Positions 8,622 through 17,224 of a stretch of DNA of 64,000 nt are shown in pieces. Both the position numbers and the translations under genes were made by a program. Origin of the DNA: Clostridium sp. Marseille-P2415 (GTDB taxonomy: Bacteria > Bacillota > Clostridia > Lachnospirales > Lachnospiraceae); the NCBI RefSeq assembly GCF_900155545.1, contig NZ_LT732526.1, forward strand, positions 1,676,592 to 1,740,591, given 5' to 3'. Under the pieces are notes generated by a model, which was not told the origin of the DNA, did not search any database, and worked only from the letters and a program-made list of their open reading frames with translations. How positions within the stretch are numbered: the first letter of the stretch is position 1; the number at the start of each line of letters is the position of its first letter.

Positions 8622-8933
8622 GTGATTCAATCGATGGAGGGCGTTCCTGCGTCACTGTTTTACAGAAATACTACAATCGCAGTAGTGGCTACAACGGAGC
8701 TTCTGACAAAAGCGGAGGCCAACCGGGTGGCACAGCTCGCCGACGACGGTATGGCCCGGGCCATATCTCCCAATCATAAACAATGGGATGGTGATACAAT
8801 CTTCTGTCTTTCCCTGGGACCGCATACCAGCAGCATGTCGAGAGATGCAGTTGTTACGCAGGTAGGAACAGCCGCTGCATTGGTACTCCAAAACGCTATA
8901 ATACGAGGAGCACCGGTAGCTAATGTTTCCTGA
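8622..8933 (+). pseudogene. C-terminal remnant of a P1 (DmpA-type) aminopeptidase
   Basis: About 100 residues resemble only the C-terminal third of P1-family L-aminopeptidase/D-esterases: NTTIAVVATTELLTKAEANR, then GMARAISPNHKQWDGDTIFCLS and a helix-rich end. The nucleophile-bearing N-terminal two thirds is absent upstream, where the sequence is AT-rich and unrelated. There is no convincing ribosome site for the ATG at 8622. It is the only plus-strand coding trace between ahbC and PTS operon 3, and looks like a decayed gene. The remainder of 8486-9094 shows nothing else. Confidence 0.7.
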
Positions 8934-9094
8934 AACAATGCATTGACAATCCCAAAAAACCTGATGTTGGCGAATTTTTACGGAGAAGAACATTTTGGGA
9001 CGTCCCTACACAGAGGAAGAATGAGTGGAATTAAAAAAATCAAAGAAATTGCTTCGTTCGGTTTCTGCTCCATCCCCGTCGGAAAAATTATTTA

Positions 9095-9595
9095 TTATTT
9101 GCAAACGGTCATCACAGTCTGTCCGGCTTTTACAGATCCTGGCTCTTCCACCTGAAACCCGCTGAACTCCTCCCGGTTGGTAACCAGCATGGGAATTACC
9201 GTATCGTATCCTTTTTCCTGGATTTTTTCTCTATCAAAGCTGATCAGCAGATCACCTGCTTTTACTTTCTGCCCCACTTTTACATTTGCACGAAAATACT
9301 CCCCTTTTAATTCCACAGTATCAAGTCCGATATGAAGCAGAACTTCCTGTCCCATTGCAGTCGTCAGGGCGATTGCATGTAAGGTATCAAACAGCATGGT
9401 AACGGTTCCGTCAACCGGCGCATACACTTCCCCTTCCGCAGGTATGATCGCGACTCCTTTTCCCAATATTTCTTCAGCAAATGTCGGATCATTCACATCT
9501 TTAATCGATATCAGTTCTCCTTCTGCATAAGCTGCTAAAACTTCCTTCGCAGGAATCTCCTGCGGCTTTTTTATAAATTTATCAAATAGTCCCAT
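9095..9595 (-). CDS. PTS EIIA, glucose family (Crr-like)
   Basis: A 166-residue single-domain phosphocarrier starting MGLFDKFIKKP. The phosphorylated histidine is H88 in EVLLHIGLDTVELKG, with the partner histidine H73 in DTLHAIALTT. The start is the ATG at 9595, with GGAGAG five bases upstream; the upstream in-frame ATG at 9619 has no ribosome site. It lies at the end of operon 3 and very likely supplies phosphate to the EIIBC at 11199-12584, which lacks an EIIA domain. Confidence 0.93.
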   Translation of the reverse strand: MGLFDKFIKKPQEIPAKEVLAAYAEGELISIKDVNDPTFAEEILGKGVAIIPAEGEVYAPVDGTVTMLFDTLHAIALTTAMGQEVLLHIGLDTVELKGEYFRANVKVGQKVKAGDLLISFDREKIQEKGYDTVIPMLVTNREEFSGFQVEEPGSVKAGQTVMTVCK

Positions 9596-9623
9596 ATCTG
9601 TCTCTCCATTCTGGTTCATTTAA

Positions 9624-9658
9624 ATCGGCTATAACATCAAATGTATGTCATAGCCGAT
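9624..9658 (-). terminator. intra-operon hairpin between sulfatase and EIIA
   Basis: Arms of 14 bases (ATCGGCTATAACAT and ATGTCATAGCCGAT, one mismatch) surround a short loop directly after the sulfatase stop. The minus-strand flank is TTAAATG, not a strong T tract. It may attenuate or stabilise the transcript; EIIA starts 29 bases further on. Confidence 0.6.
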
Positions 9659-9666
9659 ATCGTTAA

Positions 9667-11139
9667 TTATTTAACCAATCCAATACGTATGAATTCCTCT
9701 TCCGGTGCTTCTGTTTTTTCCATTTCTTTTTTCAATTTGGCGCACATTTCCTGCATGATATCCTTATTATCCAGCGGACTTTCCTGCAGGGGATCGGATT
9801 CCAAATCAAATAATAGATCACCGAATTGCATTGGATTCACATAAGTTTTATCCGGATACTTTATACAGGGAATTCCATTTGTAAAACGATTTCCCTCTAT
9901 CAAGGTCCCTTGTTCCAATATATCTTTTTCAAAAAATTCTCTCATGTTTGTCGGCATTAGCGTGTAGCTTACAAGTGGCTGATTTTCTCTTTCCGGAGAT
10001 TTCATCAGCATATATTTTCCATCATAAATGTTGACATGACCCCCGTGAATGCCAAAAAGAATGTTTTCATGAATGTTTTCATCATTTTCAATAACAGGCT
10101 TCAGCGGCGTTCCATCCATTTGATAATCTTCTATATTTACATGAAAATACTCCAATAGAGTTGGGGCAATATCGATTGTCTGCGCTAACGCATTCCTTCT
10201 GCCGGTACAATGTGCAGCCCTTGGATCATGTATATAGAAAGGAATATGAACAATTTCATCATACGGAGGCATGTAGTTTTTACCCATAAAGCCTCTCTCT
10301 CCCAGTAAAAAACCATGATCTGTATTTATAATAAGCATCGTGTCAGCCCACATGTTATTCTCATCCATGAAATCCAGAATACGGCCCAGGTGATGATCGC
10401 ACATGGTAATAAGCGATGCGTATTCTTTTTTCAGCTCATCTAACCGATCACTGGTCACGGTGCTATCCACCGGGCTATATGGCGGCCAGTTAAATGCATC
10501 ATCCGATGCACCGCAGTGATACATTTCACGATACTTATCCGGTACATAAAAAGGTTCATGGGGATCAAAACACTCAATCTGTAAAAACCAGTTATCCTCT
10601 GCCTTGTAATGATCGAGGAATTCAAGCCCTGCATGGATCGTCTTTACACTCGGCATCTCCTCTTCACAGGTGATCCTGTTCCGGTTTGCATAGTGCTGTA
10701 ATGCTGAAATCCCATTTTTGTTCAATGGATTTTTATTAAATGATGGTTTTGAACAAATCTGAGGCACCCACCGGTCACCTTCCTGCCCCCGGAAGCCTTC
10801 CCATGTATCATACCTGTTGTGATAGGTTGCACCGCCATCTTCAAAATAATGGGAATGATCCGTAACCAGATGGGTATAAATTCCCGCCTGCCTCAATTCT
10901 GCAATAACAGAACAGTCAAACGGTTCTAAAGGTCCCCAGCCCCGATGCAGAAAATTGTATCTGCCGGTGTGCAGTTCACGCCTGGCAGGCATACACGGCA
11001 TGCTTCCGGCATAGAAATTATCAAAAACGGCACATTTTTCCTCCAATCTTTTGAAATTTGGCGTGATTGTCCAATCTGACCCATAGGTGGATAAAAATCT
11101 TCTGCTAAGGGTATCGAACAATACCATAATTGCTCTCAT
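9667..11139 (-). CDS. cysteine-type sulfatase (S1 family)
   Basis: A 490-residue cytosolic sulfatase without signal peptide. The formylglycine precursor is C49 in CMPARRELHTGR. The +3 residue is alanine where serine is usual, as in the paralogue at 24435-25907. Other active-site blocks: FDTLSRRFL near 8, DPHEPFYVPDKY, and INTDHGFLLGERGFMGKN (metal-ligand Asp-His). It sits between EIIBC and EIIA in operon 3, so it probably desulfates a sugar entering by that PTS. Activation needs an anSME, encoded at 31660-32775. The natural ester is unknown. Confidence 0.92.
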   Translation of the reverse strand: MRAIMVLFDTLSRRFLSTYGSDWTITPNFKRLEEKCAVFDNFYAGSMPCMPARRELHTGRYNFLHRGWGPLEPFDCSVIAELRQAGIYTHLVTDHSHYFEDGGATYHNRYDTWEGFRGQEGDRWVPQICSKPSFNKNPLNKNGISALQHYANRNRITCEEEMPSVKTIHAGLEFLDHYKAEDNWFLQIECFDPHEPFYVPDKYREMYHCGASDDAFNWPPYSPVDSTVTSDRLDELKKEYASLITMCDHHLGRILDFMDENNMWADTMLIINTDHGFLLGERGFMGKNYMPPYDEIVHIPFYIHDPRAAHCTGRRNALAQTIDIAPTLLEYFHVNIEDYQMDGTPLKPVIENDENIHENILFGIHGGHVNIYDGKYMLMKSPERENQPLVSYTLMPTNMREFFEKDILEQGTLIEGNRFTNGIPCIKYPDKTYVNPMQFGDLLFDLESDPLQESPLDNKDIMQEMCAKLKKEMEKTEAPEEEFIRIGLVK

Positions 11140-11198
11140 ATTTCAGTAACCTCTTGCTTTCTATATATTATAACTCCCCAAAATATAATCTCTGATCA

Positions 11199-12584
11199 TT
11201 ATTGGTAATGCTTTGCTCTCCCCACAACCAATGTCAATAGAAATGCTGCTGCCGCACCGATAAAATAACTGATGATATATTGCAGATATTTACCGTCAGC
11301 AGCCAGTGGTATGGCCGACATGCCTGCCATGCCCATGGAACTGAATGACACATCAAAAAGCCTGATAAAGAAACCTCCCACACCTGCTCCGATCGAGCCT
11401 GTGATAAAGCCGAATCCTGAGGGAAGGCATACCCCATAAATAACCGGTTCTCCTACGCAAAGGAAACTTGTTGGTATTGCACCTTTGCAGGCATCTTTCA
11501 CAGCCTTCTGTTTTGTCATTAAATAGATTGCACAGGAAGCTCCCACCATTCCGGCATTACTCATAACCTGAACTGCAAGCAGCGGTGCCCTGCCAAGGCT
11601 GTTGATCATTTCCATATGGACTGCCGTCAGCCCCTGATGCAGACCGGTTGAAATTAACAGTGGTGCCAATGCAGATAATACAAACCCTCCGAATGGTCCA
11701 GTGGTATTAAGCAGCCACATAAGTCCATTTACAATGGCTGTTGACAGCACACCACATACCGGCATAAATATTTTAACCATAAGTACTGTTATAATAAGCA
11801 TTGTCAATACCGGCGTTATAACTACATCCACTGCATTCGGCACTATCTTTTTTACTGCCTTCTGAATATATGACATTACAAAAACGCCAAGAATTACACC
11901 GATCAGACCACCCTGACCAGCTGTTGAGCCCAGGGTGGTAAGGGTACCCTGCAGGGTGATGCAGCCCAATACCGCACCTAACACAGGTTCAACCTTAAAC
12001 TGTTTTGCTGCATTATATCCTACATAAATTGCAAGGAAGCTGAATACTGCTGCATAAATTACCCCAATAATATTACTCAGATCTAATAAATGATAATTTT
12101 GCAGCCACACCTGCGCCGCGGTTAAATCACCAATTGCTTGTATACCGGCACCGGCTGCTTTCGAGACAGCATAATTTTTCAATACATTATTTAACCCCTG
12201 CAATACACCGCCTGCAATCATCGCCGGTAATATAGGTACAAAAATATCTGAAAAAATTCTAAAAATATTAATTTTTTTCTTTTTTACTGCAGTTGTTCCT
12301 GAATCTGTACCGGCTATTTCCGGGTCTTCGGGAACATTTAATTTGTCCTGAATGATTCCTGCAATTTTATTACAGGCCCCCGGACCTACTACGATCTGGA
12401 CCGCATCATTAACGATCACCGATAAAACGCCTTCGATTTTTTTCATTTCGTCAATCTGAACCGCGTCCATATTCTTGTAGGTTACCCTTACTCTTGTTGC
12501 ACAATTCGTTACTGTAAGAAAATTGTTCCCACCCCCAGAACAGGCAATAATCTGTTCTGCCATTTGTTCATAGTTTTTCTTCAT
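11199..12584 (-). CDS. PTS EIIBC, glucose superfamily (MurP/sucrose-like)
   Basis: A 461-residue membrane transporter with an N-terminal EIIB domain (phosphocysteine C28 in TNCATRVRV) and a roughly ten-segment EIIC domain (STGLHQGLTAVHMEMI; ICVGEP-like CVGEPVIYG). It has no EIIA domain and depends on the EIIA at 9095-9595. The ATG at 12584 is chosen because AAGGAGAG lies just upstream; the frame extends back to 12614. The divergent RpiR/SIS regulator recalls MurP-MurR, so an amino sugar or N-acetylated sugar, here perhaps sulfated, is plausible but not proven. Confidence 0.9.
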   Translation of the reverse strand: MKKNYEQMAEQIIACSGGGNNFLTVTNCATRVRVTYKNMDAVQIDEMKKIEGVLSVIVNDAVQIVVGPGACNKIAGIIQDKLNVPEDPEIAGTDSGTTAVKKKKINIFRIFSDIFVPILPAMIAGGVLQGLNNVLKNYAVSKAAGAGIQAIGDLTAAQVWLQNYHLLDLSNIIGVIYAAVFSFLAIYVGYNAAKQFKVEPVLGAVLGCITLQGTLTTLGSTAGQGGLIGVILGVFVMSYIQKAVKKIVPNAVDVVITPVLTMLIITVLMVKIFMPVCGVLSTAIVNGLMWLLNTTGPFGGFVLSALAPLLISTGLHQGLTAVHMEMINSLGRAPLLAVQVMSNAGMVGASCAIYLMTKQKAVKDACKGAIPTSFLCVGEPVIYGVCLPSGFGFITGSIGAGVGGFFIRLFDVSFSSMGMAGMSAIPLAADGKYLQYIISYFIGAAAAFLLTLVVGRAKHYQ

Positions 12585-12647
12585 ATCTTCTCTCCTTATC
12601 ATGTTAATATCCAAGGGACCCTTTTGGTAGCTTTAGTATACAACAAA

Positions 12648-12677
12648 TGGTCATTTTGGTCAATATATTTTGGTCAA
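12648..12677. promoter_or_regulatory. tandem TGGTCA half-sites, putative RpiR operator
   Basis: Three direct copies of TGGTCA start at 12648, 12657 and 12671, the last two within TTTTGGTCAA. They lie in the 152-base divergent promoter region between the EIIBC gene and the RpiR-family gene. Such clustering is not expected by chance; recognition by the RpiR protein is inferred. Confidence 0.6.
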
Positions 12678-12736
12678 TTGTTCGTTGGACATTTTCTACT
12701 TTTTTTGTTATTATTAACAGCAAAGGAGATTTATAA

Positions 12737-13543
12737 ATGAATATTTTAGAAAAGATAGATAATAACACAGCAAACTTTACTGTCGGGGAACGCCTTGTAG
12801 CCGATTATGTAACCAAATATCCGGTTGATGTTGTTCGGTATTCGGCAGAGGCACTGGCTGAGCGGTGTAATACTTCCAGAAGCAATGTTGTGCGTTTGTG
12901 CAAAAAGCTGGGCTATAATGGCTTTTCAGAATTTAAATATGAAATGAACCGCTATATGAATACCCCCCATTCGCCAGCGAAAAATTCTTCTTCCACAGAC
13001 TCGGAAAATTCACACTCTGCTTATCAAAAATATTTAAATTGTTTTAGTCTATTAGAAAACTTATATAATTCTACACAATTAAAACAAATTGCCGGAACTA
13101 TCCTCAACGCAAATAAAATCATGATACTTGGCCAATACCATTCTTTCTTTTCAGCACAGCAATTGGAATTTCGCCTGAACAGATGCCGTATAGACGCCCA
13201 TGCTCTTAATGATTTAAGTTCCATGGAAGCTTTGGGAGAGATTTTGACCCAGGAGGATGTAATCATAATTTTTTCCATCAGCGGCGGAAAAGTATATCAT
13301 GATATTGTTACAGACTGCCGTAAAAGAGGTGCGAAAATCATATTAATTACCATGTCTGAAAATCCACCGATTTCCAGATATGTGGATATTAAAATAGTTC
13401 TTCCATGCATAACAAGGCTTTATAGTGAATCAATATTGGATGATGCACCTACTTTTTACTTTTTTATCGAATTGCTGATTGAAGAAATTGTTTGCCGGAT
13501 ACAGTCTAAGAGTACATCTAATGAAACCAAAATTCATGAATAA
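12737..13543 (+). CDS. RpiR/MurR-family regulator with SIS domain
   Basis: A 268-residue regulator. Residues 1-75 form an HTH_6 domain (SAEALAERCNTSRSNVVRLCKKLGYNGF), and about 105-250 a SIS sugar-phosphate-binding domain (IMILGQYHSF; IIFSISGGKVYHD). The start follows AAAGGAGATTTATAA. It is divergent from the EIIBC-sulfatase-EIIA operon and likely senses the phosphorylated sugar made by it. Repression or activation cannot be decided from sequence. Confidence 0.9.
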   Translation: MNILEKIDNNTANFTVGERLVADYVTKYPVDVVRYSAEALAERCNTSRSNVVRLCKKLGYNGFSEFKYEMNRYMNTPHSPAKNSSSTDSENSHSAYQKYLNCFSLLENLYNSTQLKQIAGTILNANKIMILGQYHSFFSAQQLEFRLNRCRIDAHALNDLSSMEALGEILTQEDVIIIFSISGGKVYHDIVTDCRKRGAKIILITMSENPPISRYVDIKIVLPCITRLYSESILDDAPTFYFFIELLIEEIVCRIQSKSTSNETKIHE

Positions 13544-13547
13544 CCTA

Positions 13548-13584
13548 GTCAAGCGGATATTCGCAATCCGCTTCGCTGCTTGAT
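13548..13584. repeat. structured intergenic repeat, copy 1
   Basis: The element contains GCGGAT and ATCCGC arms closed by a short loop, then TTCGCTGC and TTGAT; the outer TCAAGC and GCTTGA also pair. A near-identical copy occurs at 36176-36213, about 22.6 kb away. It lies between rpiR and a terminator. It may be a small mobile or REP-like palindromic element. Confidence 0.65.
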
Positions 13585-13599
13585 TCGGTTAAAAAACGG

Positions 13600-13628
13600 T
13601 TGGGGAATGGTTTTATCCCATTCCCCAA
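13600..13628. terminator. bidirectional terminator between rpiR and a sulfatase
   Basis: TTGGGGAATGG pairs with CCATTCCCCAA across a short T-rich loop. The genes on both sides converge on it (rpiR stop 13543, sulfatase stop 13640). Flanking T tracts are weak, but the stem is 11 bp. Confidence 0.7.
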
Positions 13629-13639
13629 AGTCAAGATCA

Positions 13640-15121
13640 CTATCTTATATCCCTGCGATTCGGCACATAATCCCCTGTTTCAAGAAAAAATGTAAGCAGC
13701 CTTTCCTTAAGCTTTATAAGCTCTTCCTGATAGCCCGTGTCATTTATGATATTGTTTAATTCCATCGGATCCTTTTCCAGATCATAAAGCTCGTCCGTTT
13801 CATACAAACGCCTGATGTATTTAAGGTTCCCCATCCTTATCATCACCGCCTTTGTATGCTCCGGTCCCTCGCTGCACTGGGTATCAAGCCTCGGCCAATA
13901 AGGGGATAACGGCCCATGGCCTTTTTCCATGCAGTGCTCCTCCCCATGAAGCCTGCCTCCCTCGCAGAAGACCGCATCCTTATGTTTTTCAGAGCCCTTT
14001 ACTGCTTCCATGAGAGATAATCCGAACTGCTTATAGGGCAGCTTTATTCCCGCCATATCCGCAACCGTTTCAGGTATGTCGACCAGTTCGGCAAGAGCCT
14101 CCGATATCCCCGGCCTGCATTCATACCCACGGGAAGGCTTTATTAAAAGCGGTACATTGCTTACAGGATTCTCAAAACAGTTTTGTACCTTTTCCGTAAT
14201 GGTATAATCCCCGGTATAATCGCCATGGTCGCTGAAGACGATCACGTTGGTGTCCTCGTATATGCCCTTCTCCTTCAGTTTTTCCGAAATCAAGCCGTAT
14301 TGATGGTCAAATCTTGAGACCATGGCCAGGTAGGTAGCTCTCAGTTCATCAAAACGCTCCTCAGACCAGCCGTTTAAGTTCTGTCTTGAATTGATACCGT
14401 AAAGCATGGAAGGCTTATCCTTCAACGTACCTACGCCGGGTCTTCTCGGCGGAAGCTTTTTCCTGTCTATGCTTGAATACCACGGTTCTTCGCATCCATA
14501 AGGCGGATGAGGAAATGTAAGAGTCACGTACAGGAAAAATGGCGGCGGATCCGCTTCCCTGCTTCTTCTGTCCAGATAATCCATGGCACTTCTCATGCAT
14601 TTCCAGTCAAAAGACTCCTGCGCCTCTTCCTGATCGAGCCTGCCCGTATAAAAAGAGTAATAATTATCGTCCTCCTCAGGCTTCACGGCAGGAGCTGCGC
14701 TTCCTCCTTTGTGGCCAAAAGCATTATTCCTCAAGCTTTTCGTGTCCTCCATTACCACACCGTTGTAATATTCGTCGCAATATTCTTCCTTGGTTCTGTC
14801 GCCCGGTATGACATCGTTTCTGCCTACCCATATCACTTCATACCCTGCCTGCTTCATCACTTTCATGATATTGGGCTCATCCGGATTCTGAAGAAAATGC
14901 ATGGTGCGGTGCCCGGTAGTATGAGGATACAGCCCTGTAAGGAAGCTGCACCGGGACGGCACGCATACCGGATTCTGGCAGTAAGCATTGCGGAAGGAAA
15001 CTCCCTCTTTCGCAAGCTTATCCAGATTGGGGGTGATTGACGCGGGATTTCCCATATGACCTAAAGAATCACTGCGCATCTGATCCGCCACAAATAACAA
15101 TATATTGGGTTTCTTTTCCAC
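13640..15121 (-). CDS. cysteine-type sulfatase (S1 family)
   Basis: A 493-residue cytosolic sulfatase, no signal peptide. The formylglycine precursor is C53 in CVPSRCSFLTG, a canonical CxPSR motif. The N-terminal NILLFVADQMRSDSLG carries the first metal ligand, and VIVFSDHGDYTGDY carries the Asp-His ligands. Start is a GTG at 15121 behind AGGAGAGGGAAT. It is the last gene of PTS operon 2, and so probably acts on the imported (phospho)disaccharide. Sequence and length differ clearly from the CMPAR pair. Confidence 0.92.
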   Translation of the reverse strand: MEKKPNILLFVADQMRSDSLGHMGNPASITPNLDKLAKEGVSFRNAYCQNPVCVPSRCSFLTGLYPHTTGHRTMHFLQNPDEPNIMKVMKQAGYEVIWVGRNDVIPGDRTKEEYCDEYYNGVVMEDTKSLRNNAFGHKGGSAAPAVKPEEDDNYYSFYTGRLDQEEAQESFDWKCMRSAMDYLDRRSREADPPPFFLYVTLTFPHPPYGCEEPWYSSIDRKKLPPRRPGVGTLKDKPSMLYGINSRQNLNGWSEERFDELRATYLAMVSRFDHQYGLISEKLKEKGIYEDTNVIVFSDHGDYTGDYTITEKVQNCFENPVSNVPLLIKPSRGYECRPGISEALAELVDIPETVADMAGIKLPYKQFGLSLMEAVKGSEKHKDAVFCEGGRLHGEEHCMEKGHGPLSPYWPRLDTQCSEGPEHTKAVMIRMGNLKYIRRLYETDELYDLEKDPMELNNIINDTGYQEELIKLKERLLTFFLETGDYVPNRRDIR

Positions 15122-15155
15122 ATTCCCTCTCCTTTCCCTATTTCATAATCAATGA

Positions 15156-16463
15156 TCAGTCTGTCCCCTTCTCCTCTAAAACAGCCTGCCTGTCCAGAGC
15201 TTTAAAAAACGGAAGATAAATTAATATCTGAACAGCGATCAAAACCACCTGGAGAACGGCAATTTTCCAGCCTCCGGCCACAAGACCGCCGAACACCACC
15301 GGTGTCCCCAGAGGGATCGTCGTTCCGTTAAGCGGAGGAATGATTCCTATATTCATCATAATATAGGAAATAAGAAACGTGATAACCGGTGTGACAATTA
15401 ACGGAATAATCATGATGGTATTTAATACCATGGGAAGTCCAAATGTTATGGGCTCATTAATTCCGCATAATCCTGCAGGCAAGGCCAGCTTTCCAAGGGT
15501 TTTATAGCGTGTGCTTTTTGCCGTGAAACACATGATGATACATAATCCAAGGGTACCTCCCGCTCCGCCTATGGAAGCAAAGGTCATCCATGAGGCATTT
15601 GTAATCAGGTTCGGGCCTGCCACTCCATTTGCATATGCCTCAAGATTTTCCAGTCCTGCCGCCGTATACAAAACATTGATAAAAGGCATAACGATCATGC
15701 CTCCGTGGAGGCCGAAGAACCACATTAGAGAGCAGACAAGGATAAACAAAATAAAGGTAAGCGGGCTTGCCCCAAGGCTTGTCAGCGGCGCTTTCAGCAT
15801 CGTATAAATAAAATTATTTGCATCATTAAAAGAAGTAAGAGAAAATCCGAACCTTATAAGTCCAAATATAAAAGCAATACTGAAAGCAGGAATCAAAGCG
15901 CTGAAGGATTTGGCTACCGTAGGCGGAACCTGTTCCGGCATTTTTAAGACAATATTATGCTTAATAAACATATGATATATGACAGGTACCGTCAGTCCCA
16001 CAATCATGGCCGTAAACAATCCGGCAGCCCCAAGATATGTGGTAGGCAGGGCTCCTAAGATTGAAACGATCTCCCCGCTTTTAGCTGCTTTTCCCGTAAC
16101 GCCAAGGGGAATCAGCAGGAGGAATGCGAAGAGGCTTAAGGTACCCACGATGGTCGATACGTTTTCATCCAGGTCAAATTGCTCAGCAAGCGCCTTTCCG
16201 ATCAGAAAAACAGCATATACTGCAAGCATATCCGTGGTCACCTTAGGTGCAAAGGCAAATATTTCTTTTAAGTGGACTGCCTGCACGAGGCTCTGATATG
16301 GTGCAATTTGAAGATTCGCCAACAGCGTGAAAATTGCGCCTATCATGATAATAGGCAAAAGCACCGAAAATCCATTGGAAATCGCCTTCAGAAACTTGTT
16401 CTTTGAAAGCTTTCCAGCCATAGGGACAAAAAATTTCTCGATCAACCCGGTTAAATTATTCAT
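15156..16463 (-). CDS. PTS EIIC, lactose/cellobiose family
   Basis: A 435-residue polytopic permease, paralogous to the EIIC of operon 1. It has MWFFGLHGGMIVMPF and GLCGINEPITFGLPMVLN, the substrate-binding NEPI region. It lies between EIIB and the sulfatase in operon 2, which implies a sulfated disaccharide as cargo. The start at 16463 follows AAGGAGAAGG. Confidence 0.92.
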   Translation of the reverse strand: MNNLTGLIEKFFVPMAGKLSKNKFLKAISNGFSVLLPIIMIGAIFTLLANLQIAPYQSLVQAVHLKEIFAFAPKVTTDMLAVYAVFLIGKALAEQFDLDENVSTIVGTLSLFAFLLLIPLGVTGKAAKSGEIVSILGALPTTYLGAAGLFTAMIVGLTVPVIYHMFIKHNIVLKMPEQVPPTVAKSFSALIPAFSIAFIFGLIRFGFSLTSFNDANNFIYTMLKAPLTSLGASPLTFILFILVCSLMWFFGLHGGMIVMPFINVLYTAAGLENLEAYANGVAGPNLITNASWMTFASIGGAGGTLGLCIIMCFTAKSTRYKTLGKLALPAGLCGINEPITFGLPMVLNTIMIIPLIVTPVITFLISYIMMNIGIIPPLNGTTIPLGTPVVFGGLVAGGWKIAVLQVVLIAVQILIYLPFFKALDRQAVLEEKGTD

Positions 16464-16512
16464 ATATATCCTTCTCCTTTTTCATGTTGCAATAATCTGC
16501 TGCATCCTCGCT

Positions 16513-16818
16513 TTACCCCAAAAGCTTTATCGCATCCTCCAGAACCTTTTCACCGTTCATCATTCCGTAATCCCTCATTTCTATTACCGCCACCTTCATT
16601 CCCTTCGGTTCAAACTCGGCCTTTATTTCGTCATAAAGGTATCTGACCTGAGGTCCCAGAAGAAGCACATCCGTCTGCCCTTTATAATTCCTGAATTTTG
16701 ATTCAGGCAATGCTATGATTTCAGCTTCCACCCCCTTCTTTTCAGCGGCCTTCTGCATTCTTTGCGTCAGCATGGAAGTGGACATCCCTGCTGCGCAGAT
16801 CAACGTAATATACAGCAT
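16513..16818 (-). CDS. PTS EIIB, lactose/cellobiose family
   Basis: A 101-residue phosphocarrier with phosphocysteine C8 in the ICAAGMSTSML loop. The frame is open to 16875, but the ATG at 16818 is preceded by AAAGGAG at correct spacing and gives the family's usual length. Part of operon 2 with the adjoining EIIA and EIIC. Confidence 0.92.
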   Translation of the reverse strand: MLYITLICAAGMSTSMLTQRMQKAAEKKGVEAEIIALPESKFRNYKGQTDVLLLGPQVRYLYDEIKAEFEPKGMKVAVIEMRDYGMMNGEKVLEDAIKLLG

Positions 16819-16876
16819 ATCATTGCTCCTTTCTATGATTTGTTCCTTACCAATTATCCGCCGGCAAATTTCCACG

Positions 16877-17197
16877 TCAGCACGGAATACCGGCTTTTTT
16901 ATAAAGCTTTATGAATTCATTTGCAAGGTCTCTCACCGTCATGGCATTCATCAGGTGATCCTGCGCATGAACCATGATCAGGCTCATCTCAAGATGTTCT
17001 CCTGATGCCTCGGCCTGCAGGATGCCCGTCTGAAACTCATGGGCCCTCTCGATTGCCTCATCCGCCTCTTTCAGTTGTTTTTCCGCAAGTTCAATTTTTC
17101 CCTCTCTGGCCGCGGCAATGGCCTGCAAAGCGCAGCTCCTCGCATTTCCGCCGTTTACAACCAGTTCCATCATAATGGTTTCAATTTTTATATCCAT
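16877..17197 (-). CDS. PTS EIIA, lactose/cellobiose family
   Basis: A 106-residue helical phosphocarrier with the phosphohistidine in IMVHAQDHLMNAMTVRDLA. It begins only 27 bases after the PRD regulator stop, so here regulator and transporter genes appear to be one transcript. This differs from operon 1, where a separate promoter region intervenes. Confidence 0.93.
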   Translation of the reverse strand: MDIKIETIMMELVVNGGNARSCALQAIAAAREGKIELAEKQLKEADEAIERAHEFQTGILQAEASGEHLEMSLIMVHAQDHLMNAMTVRDLANEFIKLYKKAGIPC

Positions 17198-17224
17198 TCT
17201 TCATTCTCCTAAATAATTTCGTCA

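Noticed and set aside
8934..9094. Possible small gene or RNA after the peptidase remnant
   Set aside because: No ribosome site, stable hairpin or promoter could be supported.
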